Shown: positions 25,029-32,493 of the stretch, piece by piece
How positions within the stretch are numbered: the first letter of the stretch is position 1
Layout: each line of letters begins with the position of its first letter
Assembly (NCBI RefSeq): GCF_009695875.1
Contig: NZ_VUNC01000003.1
Span: forward strand, 124,001-188,000
Length of the DNA: 64,000 nucleotides
Source of the DNA: Olsenella porci
Lineage (GTDB): Bacteria > Actinomycetota > Coriobacteriia > Coriobacteriales > Atopobiaceae
Reading direction: 5' to 3'
Translations under genes and position numbers: made by a program
The notes under the pieces: model-generated
What the model was told of the DNA's origin: nothing
What the model saw: only the letters and a program-made list of their open reading frames with translations
The model's database searches: none

Positions 25029-26426
25029 CTAGTACGTTCGGACGGGATGGAGGCGGATGTTGACGTATTGGATCACCATCAGGACCATGAGGACCGCCAT
25101 GACCGCCAGGTAGCCGTACACCGCGCCGTCAAAGCCGACCGTACGCACCATTGTGAAGCTCACCGCCGAGACCACCACCAGGCCCACCAGGTACACCTTG
25201 GTCACCGCCTCCTGGCGACGCAGCACCGTGATGATCTGGTACAGGAAGTCGACCACCGCGGACATGCCTCCTGCGACGATCATCAGGTACTGCTGCGTGC
25301 GGTAGGGCTCAAAGTCCAGGCCGTACAGCAAGCCCGTGATGCGGATTCCGATGATCGCGGCAATCGCCAGGAACACCACGGTCACCAGGGCGGCGGCGCC
25401 TATGACGGCGATAACGATGAGGTCGAAGCGCTTGCGGCCGTCAGGGTCGGCCCAGATCTTGGCCAGGCGCACGAGCTGCGGCTTGTACATGAACCCAACG
25501 GCCATGAGAATCGCCTGCGCTGGGAAGTAGATGGCGTTGAAGTAGAGCTGGTCGTCGTAGGGGAGAGGGCCCTCCATCGCAAACTTGGGGATCGCCTCGA
25601 TGAGCGCGAACAGGAACTGCGCGGCGAAGGCGGGGAAGCACTCCACGAACACCTCGCGCACCTCGACGGCCGCCCACCTGCGCGAGCGCGGGGTCTCGAA
25701 GTAGGCGAGGGGGATGGCGAGCAGGAGGAGCGAGGCAAAGCCCGCCACGGCCATGGCGATGCTCGCGACGGTGATGCTGCGGGTGAGGAACAGCGCCACC
25801 GTGAAGAGGGCGATCGCCCCGGCGCAGCGGACCCCCTGCGACACGCCGGCGAGCCACAGCTTGTCAAACTGCTGCAGGCGACCCTCGTACACGTCGGCGA
25901 GGGAGTCCGCCAGGCGGAACAACAGCGTGGCGTAGCACACCGAGAGCATCTCGTCCGAGTAGCCCCTCAGCGCGAAGTAGAGCCAGCCAGCCGCGACCAT
26001 GAGCAGGCAGGCGAGCGCGCGCTGGATCTGGTAGGCGCCGAAGGAATCCATCTCGTCGATGTCCGACACCTGGAAGGTCCGCACGCCATACAGGCCCACG
26101 AACTGCAGCAGGTTGGCGATCACGAACGCCATCGAGAACATGCCTGCCTGCTCCGCCCCCACCAGGTGGGTGCAGATCATGGTGAGAATGGGGAAGAGGC
26201 CGCCCCACAACGCAAGCCCGGCGGTGTTGTACATGTAGTCGCGGGTCTGGTCGTGGCCGGCGTACTGGGCCGTCTGGTCGGCAAGGGAGCCGGAGACGAC
26301 CGACGAGATGAGGCGGTCCCACCATGCGTTGGCAAGGCGCGCCAGCGCGGGAGGTCGCTTTGCCGCGCTCCTCTCCCTCCCCGCTGCCGACGCCCTCGCT
26401 GCCTGCTTCCTGTGGGGTATCTTCAT
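25029..26426 (-). CDS. Polysaccharide/lipid flippase-like membrane protein
   Basis: About 465 aa from the ATG at 26426 (MKIPHRKQ); the frame is open further upstream, but that part (to 26537) is not protein-like. After a basic N-terminal stretch there are about 12 hydrophobic segments. Sequences such as YMYNTAGLALWGGLFPILTM and AQFLFALIEAIPKFAMEG recall MOP-superfamily exporters encoded in surface-polysaccharide loci. The substrate is unknown. It stands apart from other glycan genes here, between the CLC gene and divergent ppc. The ribosome site is poor (a distant GGAG), so the start is tentative. Confidence 0.72.
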   Translation of the reverse strand: MKIPHRKQAARASAAGRERSAAKRPPALARLANAWWDRLISSVVSGSLADQTAQYAGHDQTRDYMYNTAGLALWGGLFPILTMICTHLVGAEQAGMFSMAFVIANLLQFVGLYGVRTFQVSDIDEMDSFGAYQIQRALACLLMVAAGWLYFALRGYSDEMLSVCYATLLFRLADSLADVYEGRLQQFDKLWLAGVSQGVRCAGAIALFTVALFLTRSITVASIAMAVAGFASLLLLAIPLAYFETPRSRRWAAVEVREVFVECFPAFAAQFLFALIEAIPKFAMEGPLPYDDQLYFNAIYFPAQAILMAVGFMYKPQLVRLAKIWADPDGRKRFDLIVIAVIGAAALVTVVFLAIAAIIGIRITGLLYGLDFEPYRTQQYLMIVAGGMSAVVDFLYQIITVLRRQEAVTKVYLVGLVVVSAVSFTMVRTVGFDGAVYGYLAVMAVLMVLMVIQYVNIRLHPVRTY

Positions 26427-26655
26427 GGGCCCGTATCGCTCCCAAGCATGTCTGGACGGCAATTTCGTACAATCGATTGTATCCCTGCGAGATGGGCGAG
26501 AGGCACTCTCCAAAATGTTGCAAGAGACCGTGAACATTGGGTTTCAGGCAGATGGAAGAGGGTACACGTGCGCACTCGCAGAGTATGGTAGACACCGCGA
26601 ATGCTTCCAAATCCCATGTATCCGCATGTAGGCGGTATGCAACAAAGGAGGAAGG

Positions 26656-29400
26656 TTGTCTCAGGCAATGAAGAACGACTCCACCTCTGGCCTGTCGGCG
26701 GAGGAGATGGAGAGGGCCCTGGCGCAGAGGGCGCTCCAGGACGTCAACGTGCCGGACGAGCTCAAGGACAACCTGGCGTTGTTCCTTCGTCTTGTCCGCA
26801 AGGTCATCAAGGAGCATGACCCCTCCATCCGAGATGCGTTCGACCGGCTACTCGAGGACTCCATCGTCGTCAACAACTCCGAGGACGCCAACGCCGATAG
26901 CGTCAACTCCGCGTTCAAGGATGCCGTCGACCTCCTCGACGGCATGGGCGTGGAGGACGTCACGGTCCTCATGCGTGCGTTCACCGTGTACTTCCACCTC
27001 GCTAATATCTGCGAGGAGAACTACCGTGTGGAATCGCTGCGCAAGCGCGAGCAGGAGATCCCGGTGGACTCCCCCGAGGACCCCATCAACGACATCACGG
27101 TGGCCTACCACCAGCTGGTCGACGAGTGCGGGCGCGGCAAGGCCATATCGCTTCTCAACCGCCTGGAGTTCCACCCCGTCTTCACGGCGCACCCCACCGA
27201 GGCCCGTCGCAAGGCGGTCGAGGGCAAGATCCGCCGCATCTCGGTGCTGCTCGAGGAGCGCCCGCGCCTTGGTGGCGTCTCGCTTGCCGAGAACGAGCGC
27301 CGCATGACGCAGGAGATCGACGCGCTGTTCCGCACGTCCCCCATCGCCATCAAGAAGCCGACCCCCGTGGAGGAGGCCGACACGGTCATCAACATCTTCG
27401 ACAGCACGCTGTTCGAGATGGTTCCCGAGGTGTACCGTCGCTTCGACGACTGGGAGCTGGGTGACAAGGCCGGCACCGTGCCCCCCATGTGCCCCGCGTT
27501 CTTCCACCCCGGCAGCTGGATCGGCTCCGACCGCGACGGCAACCCCAACGTCACCGCCAAGGTCAGCCGCCTGGTGAGCGAGAAGTACCGCGTCCACATC
27601 CTCGAAACGCTTGCCGCCCGCACCAACTACGTGGGCCGCAACCTCACCATGGACACCGACATCACTAGGCCCTCCAAGGAGCTCATGAACCTTTGGAGCC
27701 ACCAGGTGGAGATGAGCGAGGTCCTTACCAACCGCGCCCAGGCCATCTCGGCGTCCGAGATGCACCGCGCCGTGACTATGGTCATCGCGGAGCGCCTCAA
27801 GGCCACGATCGCCCGCACGGCTGACATCATGTACAACAACGCCGACGACTACATCGCCGACCTCAAGGTGGTGCAGCGCTCCCTCGCCGCGGGCGGGGCC
27901 GTGCGCGAGGCGTACGGGCCGATGCAGAACCTCATCTGGCAGGCGGAGACCTTTGGCTTCCACCTCGTGGAGATGGAGTTCCGCCAGCACTCCCTGGTCC
28001 ACAGCCGCGCGCTCGAGGACATCCGCGAGCACGGCCGCTGGGGCGAGCGCGGCAAGCTGCAGCCCATGACCGTCGAGGTCCTGGACACCTTCCGCGCCAT
28101 CGGTACCATCCAGCGCAGGAACGGCGTCAAAGCCGCTCGCCGCTACATCATCAGCTTCACCAAGAGCGCCCAGAACGTCGCCGACGTGTACGAGCTCGCT
28201 CGCCTTGCCTTCGCGCACGAGCGCGACGTGCCCACCCTCGACGTCATCCCCCTGTTCGAGCAGGTCGAGGACCTCGAGAACGCGGTCAACACGCTCAACG
28301 ACATCATCAAGCTGCCCGAGGTCCAGAAGCGCCTGCAGGAGACCGACCGCAAGATGGAGGTCATGCTGGGCTACTCCGACTCCTCCAAGGACGCCGGTCC
28401 CACCTCGGCCACGCTCGTTCTCCACGCAGCCCAGGCAAACATCGCCAAGTGGGCGGACGAGAACAACATCGACCTCGTGCTGATGCACGGCCGCGGTGGC
28501 GCCGTGGGACGCGGCGGCGGCCCGGCCAACCGCGCGGTCCTCTCGCAGCCCAAGGGCTCCGTCAACTGCTGTTTCAAGCTCACCGAGCAGGGCGAGATCA
28601 TCTTTGCCCGCTACGGGGACCCCACGCTGGCACGCCGTCACGTGGAGTCCGTCGCCGGGGCGACCCTGCTCCAGAGTGCTCCCTCCATCGAGGTCATCAA
28701 CACCGAGACCACGGAGAAGTACGCGGACGTCTCCGAGGCACTCGACCTCGAGTCGCGCAAGCGCTTTCTTGACCTTCTGCACACCGAGGGCTTTGCCGAG
28801 TGGTTCAGCACGGTGACCCCGCTCACCGAGATTGGCCTCATGCCCATTGGCTCGCGCCCCGCCAAGCGTGGCCTGGGCGCCAAGTCGCTCGACGACCTGC
28901 GCACCATTCCCTGGATCTTCTCCTGGTCGCAGGCGCGCACCAACCTCGCCGCCTGGTACGGCCTGGGTACGGCATGCGAGAAGTTCGGCGACCTCAAGAG
29001 GCTTCAGGACGCCTATGCGGAGTGGCCCCTCTTCACCACGTTCATCGACAACATCGAGATGTCGCTCTCCAAGACTGACGACCGCCTGGCGCAGATGTAT
29101 CTTGACCTGGGCGATCGCCCCGACCTCAACAAGAAGGTCATGGACGAGATGCACCTCACGCGCAAGTGGGTGCTCGCCATCACCGGCAACGAGTGGCCGC
29201 TGCAGCACCGTCACGTGCTGGGGCCCCTCATCCGCATGCGCCTGCCCTTCGTGAACGTGCTCTCCCTCGCCCAGGTGCGCGCCCTCGACGCGCTCCGCAA
29301 CAAGGGAGACAAGCTTACGCCCGAGGAGCGCGAGCGCTTCATCTACCTGATCCTCTGCACCGTCTCCGGCGTCTCCGCCGGCCTGCAGAACACCGGGTGA
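26656..29400 (+). CDS. ppc: Phosphoenolpyruvate carboxylase
   Basis: 914 aa, normal bacterial length. Conserved motifs in order: FTAHPTEARRK (catalytic His region), GSWIGSDRDGNPNVTA, GYSDSSKDAGP, MHGRGGAVGRGGGPANRAVL (bicarbonate/catalytic loop) and the invariant C-terminal QNTG. It makes oxaloacetate from PEP and bicarbonate, refilling four-carbon acids. The start is the TTG at 26656: AAAGGAGG lies 4-5 nt upstream, whereas the in-frame ATG at 26668 would be 16 nt away. A strong terminator follows at 29434, so it is monocistronic. Confidence 0.97.
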   Translation: MSQAMKNDSTSGLSAEEMERALAQRALQDVNVPDELKDNLALFLRLVRKVIKEHDPSIRDAFDRLLEDSIVVNNSEDANADSVNSAFKDAVDLLDGMGVEDVTVLMRAFTVYFHLANICEENYRVESLRKREQEIPVDSPEDPINDITVAYHQLVDECGRGKAISLLNRLEFHPVFTAHPTEARRKAVEGKIRRISVLLEERPRLGGVSLAENERRMTQEIDALFRTSPIAIKKPTPVEEADTVINIFDSTLFEMVPEVYRRFDDWELGDKAGTVPPMCPAFFHPGSWIGSDRDGNPNVTAKVSRLVSEKYRVHILETLAARTNYVGRNLTMDTDITRPSKELMNLWSHQVEMSEVLTNRAQAISASEMHRAVTMVIAERLKATIARTADIMYNNADDYIADLKVVQRSLAAGGAVREAYGPMQNLIWQAETFGFHLVEMEFRQHSLVHSRALEDIREHGRWGERGKLQPMTVEVLDTFRAIGTIQRRNGVKAARRYIISFTKSAQNVADVYELARLAFAHERDVPTLDVIPLFEQVEDLENAVNTLNDIIKLPEVQKRLQETDRKMEVMLGYSDSSKDAGPTSATLVLHAAQANIAKWADENNIDLVLMHGRGGAVGRGGGPANRAVLSQPKGSVNCCFKLTEQGEIIFARYGDPTLARRHVESVAGATLLQSAPSIEVINTETTEKYADVSEALDLESRKRFLDLLHTEGFAEWFSTVTPLTEIGLMPIGSRPAKRGLGAKSLDDLRTIPWIFSWSQARTNLAAWYGLGTACEKFGDLKRLQDAYAEWPLFTTFIDNIEMSLSKTDDRLAQMYLDLGDRPDLNKKVMDEMHLTRKWVLAITGNEWPLQHRHVLGPLIRMRLPFVNVLSLAQVRALDALRNKGDKLTPEERERFIYLILCTVSGVSAGLQNTG

Positions 29401-29433
29401 TTGACCTCGCTCCAGTGCGAGAGGCTATGTGAC

Positions 29434-29470
29434 GGGACCCCGCGGACTTCGTGTCCGTGGGGTCCCTTTT
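29434..29470 (+). terminator. Intrinsic terminator after ppc
   Basis: GGGACCCCGCGGAC / GTCCGTGGGGTCCC stem with a TTCGT loop, then TTTT at 29467-29470. It ends the ppc transcript. Confidence 0.92.
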
Positions 29471-29598
29471 GTGTGCCGAAGGTTCGCTCGCCATCTCTTA
29501 CGAACTCAGTCCAGCAACCTGACAAGGGCCTAATTTTGGCCTCCTAACCTTGAATCGCACTGAAGCGAGACCCAAGGACATGCGAAAGGGGCACTTGC

Positions 29599-31326
29599 AT
29601 GAGAAGGCAGCATTCTGACGCGACCGATGAGAGGGACAACCTAAAGATGGCGGGGAGGGGTGCGGCTGCCGTCGCCCTGGCGGCGCTCCTGACGCTTCCC
29701 GTGCCGGCGGTCGCGCTTGCGGGGACCGGACTCTCCCAGGGTGCGCAGGCTGAGGCCGCGACCGCCTCTGCCGGCCACGTCCTCATCGGCAAGGTGGGCA
29801 TTGAGGACTCTGACAACTTCGACGACGACGGCAACCCCGATCCCGACAAGGTTATCTACTCCTACGACGTCTACAGCGACGACGAGGGCGTCACGGCTAA
29901 CAGCTGGGGCGGCTACACCATCAACATCCAGAAGCTCAAGGACTACGTCTCGGCCCATGGTTACAAGTTCCAGGCCGGGCTCGTGGGCAATGTGAGCGTG
30001 TCCAAGTCCGACATCGGAAAGCTCAATCGCATCTACGCGGTCGTGAAGGACCCCAACGCCGCCCCTGCCGCTCCCACCGCCACCGACGTGGCGCAGGCAA
30101 AGGTCACCGTGCGGAGCGCCTCCGACGCCACCAAGTCCAAGGACTACTCCCTCACCGAGGGCACCTACCAGATTGGGAACGTGATCAAGACCGCCTCGGG
30201 CTACACCTGCGTGGTCACCCTGCCCGCGGACAAGCAGCAGTCCTACGTTGACCAGTTTGCCAAGGACGAGGGCGCCGACTTTGCGTCGCAGGGCTTCTCC
30301 CAGATCCAGTTCTACTTCTCGTACCAGGGCGGGGCCTGGACCAACACCACCACCGACCAGTACATCTACGTCCGCGACGCCGTCCACACCGTGACCGTCG
30401 AGCTTGGCTATGACGCCGACGGGGACGGCAAAGAGGACGCGCTGACCCTCTCCGCCAACGATGACAAGGCAATCTCGGGCAGCGAGCTCTACAAGCTCGA
30501 CAAAGCCACGAAGGGCGGGTGCTCCCTCAAGGCGCTGACCTTTGACGCGGATGGCAAGTACGCGTTCGATACCACGCAGAAGATCACCAAGGACACCACG
30601 CTTCACGCCCAGTGGCAGAAGAACGAGCACAAGCTCGTCGGCACCTTTGGTCTGGCAACCTACAAGGACGGCAAGCCCGACAAGACCGTCTTCTCGTTCG
30701 AGGCGTACGCGGACGATCCCGACGTAAAGCAGTTTGGCGGCCAGTACTGGGTCAGCACCCAGCGCATCCACGAGTGGCTCGACCAGAACTCCGACTACGC
30801 GACCACCTCGGTGATCCCCAGCACCAGCAGCAGCGGCTATCCCGTCTCCACCAACGAGGGCGCCGCGAAGACCGTCCTCTTCGAGGTCACCTTCAACGGC
30901 ACCCAGAAGGCCGAGACGGTCGAGATGTTCCGCCTGTACAACCCCAACTCGGGCGAGCACTTCTACACCAATAACGCGGCCGAGAGGGACCACCTGGTGA
31001 GCGTGGGCTGGAAGTCCGAGGGCACCGGCTGGACTGCCCCCAAGACGTCCAAGACCCCGGTCTACCGCCTGTACAACCCCAACGCGGGCGACCACCACTA
31101 CACCACCAGCGCCTACGAGCGTGACAGCCTCGTCAAGGCCGGCTGGAGGGACGAGGGCATCGGCTGGTACTCGGACGACGCCAAGGGCGCGCCCGTGTAC
31201 CGCGAGTACAACCCCAACGCCACCTCCGGCGCCCACAACTTCACGACCAACAAGGCCGAGGACGAGCACCTTGCCTCCGTTGGCTGGAACCAGGAGGGCA
31301 TCGCCTGGTACGGCGTGAAGCGGTAG
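29599..31326 (+). CDS. Secreted surface protein with DUF5648 repeats
   Basis: 575 aa. A signal peptide covers about residues 19-45 (AAAVALAALLTLPVPAVALA). Two similar domains (about 55-115, HVLIGKVGIED, and 347-410, HKLVGTFGLAT) flank a Listeria-Bacteroides-type beta repeat region (about 264-345) that ends in TTLHAQW. The C-terminus (about 442-575) has three DUF5648-type repeats: FRLYNPNSGEHFYT, YRLYNPNAGDHHYT and YREYNPNATSGAHNFT, each followed by a VGW/AGW.EGIGWY segment. There is no LPXTG motif, so retention at the wall may depend on the repeats. Role is unknown, perhaps adhesion or glycan binding. Ribosome site AAAGGGG precedes the ATG. Confidence 0.85.
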   Translation: MRRQHSDATDERDNLKMAGRGAAAVALAALLTLPVPAVALAGTGLSQGAQAEAATASAGHVLIGKVGIEDSDNFDDDGNPDPDKVIYSYDVYSDDEGVTANSWGGYTINIQKLKDYVSAHGYKFQAGLVGNVSVSKSDIGKLNRIYAVVKDPNAAPAAPTATDVAQAKVTVRSASDATKSKDYSLTEGTYQIGNVIKTASGYTCVVTLPADKQQSYVDQFAKDEGADFASQGFSQIQFYFSYQGGAWTNTTTDQYIYVRDAVHTVTVELGYDADGDGKEDALTLSANDDKAISGSELYKLDKATKGGCSLKALTFDADGKYAFDTTQKITKDTTLHAQWQKNEHKLVGTFGLATYKDGKPDKTVFSFEAYADDPDVKQFGGQYWVSTQRIHEWLDQNSDYATTSVIPSTSSSGYPVSTNEGAAKTVLFEVTFNGTQKAETVEMFRLYNPNSGEHFYTNNAAERDHLVSVGWKSEGTGWTAPKTSKTPVYRLYNPNAGDHHYTTSAYERDSLVKAGWRDEGIGWYSDDAKGAPVYREYNPNATSGAHNFTTNKAEDEHLASVGWNQEGIAWYGVKR

Positions 31327-31360
31327 CGAGGGTCGCGGCGCAGGTCACGAACCCAAGCGA

Positions 31361-31405
31361 GGGGAGCCCCGCAGGCCAGACGGCCCGCGAGGCTCCCTCT
31401 TTCTT
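31361..31405 (+). terminator. Intrinsic terminator after the surface protein
   Basis: GGGGAGCC..GC.GGCC / GGCC.GC..GGCTCCC imperfect stem followed by the T-rich tract CTCTTTCTT. Confidence 0.75.
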
Positions 31406-31444
31406 ACTCTTGCGTGCGCCCCTCCCGTGCCGCGATCCCCCCAC

Positions 31445-31538
31445 GCAACCTCGGACACATAGGTGGCGTTATCAGTCCGGCCTCGCTCCCGGGGCTGCAA
31501 CCTCGGACATATAAGTGGCGTTATCGGTCCGAGGTTGC
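31445..31538. repeat. Two units of a 52-bp palindromic repeat
   Basis: Units start at 31445 and 31497, exactly 52 bp apart. Each reads GCAACCTCGGACA, then TA.GTGGCGTTATC, then GTCCG; the second ends GTCCGAGGTTGC, making a full palindrome with its start. Same period and CTCGGAC/GTCCGAG core as the array at 22034. Confidence 0.8.
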
Positions 31539-31706
31539 GAGTATGCGAGGAAGTAGGACTCTGTAGCTCCTCGTGTGAGCAAAATGTCATAAGCCAAGTA
31601 ACATAATAGTCCGTCCGAATGGGCCAGCCTACCAATGGTTACCTGCGCAAATGGTGTTTACCGCAGAAAACTTGTCCCTTTGGGGTCCCGCATAGAAAGT
31701 AAACCC

Positions 31707-31738
31707 TATACTACTTTTACGAGTTAGGTGAAAGTAAC
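31707..31738 (+). promoter_or_regulatory. feo promoter with DtxR-like operator
   Basis: A -10-like TATACT at 31707-31712 is followed by GTTAGGTGAAAGTAAC (31723-31738), an imperfect copy of GTTAG-N6-CTAAC placed over the likely transcription start. Three other copies in the window precede iron or manganese genes (32387, 41591, 48820). A metal-dependent DtxR/IdeR/MntR-type repressor is the likely binder; none is encoded in the window. Confidence 0.6.
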
Positions 31739-31782
31739 TTCTCCCGTCGGCAGAAGTCGGCGGGCCAATGGGGGTGAGAGGG

Positions 31783-32064
31783 ATGGATGGCACGGTTATG
31801 GGAGACGTTCGGTCCGACAGCACCGCACAGGTCCATGTGACGGGCGCGCAGCTTCCGCTTGCCATGGTCCGCGAGGGCGAGACCGTGACCGTCGCGAAGG
31901 TTCGCGGTGGCCAGGACCTTCGACAACACCTCGCGGAGCTCGGCTTTGTGCCGGGCGGCACGGTCAAGGTCGTCTCGCGCGTGAACGGGGACGTGATCGT
32001 GGGCGTGAAGGGCGCCACCTTTGGCATCGGGCGCGACATGGCGATGAGGATCGTCACCTGCTAG
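31783..32064 (+). CDS. feoA: FeoA-domain protein (first copy)
   Basis: 93 aa from the ATG at 31783 with GGTGAGAGG upstream; an in-frame ATG at 31768 lacks a ribosome site. The SH3-like FeoA core is visible: PLAMVREGETVTVAKVRGG, LAELGFVPGGTVKVVSRVNG and GIGRDMAMRI. FeoA is a small cytosolic partner of FeoB for ferrous iron uptake. A 12-aa or so N-terminal extension is not part of the domain. It is followed after 67 nt by a second feoA and then feoB. The DtxR-like operator at 31723 suggests iron control. Confidence 0.88.
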   Translation: MDGTVMGDVRSDSTAQVHVTGAQLPLAMVREGETVTVAKVRGGQDLRQHLAELGFVPGGTVKVVSRVNGDVIVGVKGATFGIGRDMAMRIVTC

Positions 32065-32131
32065 CGCAGATTTCGACGTTAGGTTTCAATGGGCCGGCGA
32101 CTGCCGGCATTCATGTGGAAGGGGAAGTTGC

Positions 32132-32368
32132 ATGGCAACGCTTCGAGACGTGAAGGTGGGCGAGACCTGCACGGTCGCGCGCCTGACCGGCACCGGTGCG
32201 GTCAAGCGCCGCATCATGGACATGGGCCTCACCAAGGGCGCCAAGGTGTTCGTTCGCAAGGTCGCCCCGCTGGGCGACCCCATCGAGTGCACCGTGCGAG
32301 GCTACGAGCTGTCGCTTCGCAAGGACGAGGCGCAGGACGTGGAGGTCACCGACATCGCCAAGGCGTAG
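32132..32368 (+). CDS. feoA: FeoA-domain protein (second copy)
   Basis: 78 aa, complete FeoA domain: MATLRDVKVGETCTVARLTG, RRIMDMGLTKGAKVFVRKVA, GDPIECTVRGYELSLRK. It differs clearly from the first copy, so the pair is an old duplication and not an assembly repeat. AAGGGGAAG precedes the ATG. In FeoA-FeoA-FeoB clusters the two small proteins may have separate roles at FeoB. Another DtxR-like box (32387) lies between it and feoB, so feoB may also be read from its own promoter. Confidence 0.92.
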   Translation: MATLRDVKVGETCTVARLTGTGAVKRRIMDMGLTKGAKVFVRKVAPLGDPIECTVRGYELSLRKDEAQDVEVTDIAKA

Positions 32369-32386
32369 CCCCTTTTTGCCCTTTAA

Positions 32387-32402
32387 GTTAGCTGAGTCTA
32401 AC
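32387..32402 (+). promoter_or_regulatory. DtxR-like operator before feoB
   Basis: GTTAGCTGAGTCTAAC, a perfect 5-bp dyad with 6-nt centre, 92 nt before the feoB start. It is the best copy of the motif in the window and helps define the consensus. Confidence 0.6.
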
Positions 32403-32493
32403 AAATGTGGCTTGCGAGGTGGCAATAGTAAGACGCGGGAAACAATCCGACTATCCAACCGACGCGTCAGATGGTAGGAAAGAAAGGCGAGTA

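Noticed and set aside
31723-31738. Fur box before feoA
   Set aside because: The dyads here (GTTAG-N6-CTAAC) do not resemble GATAATGATAATCATTATC; the form is closer to DtxR-type operators.
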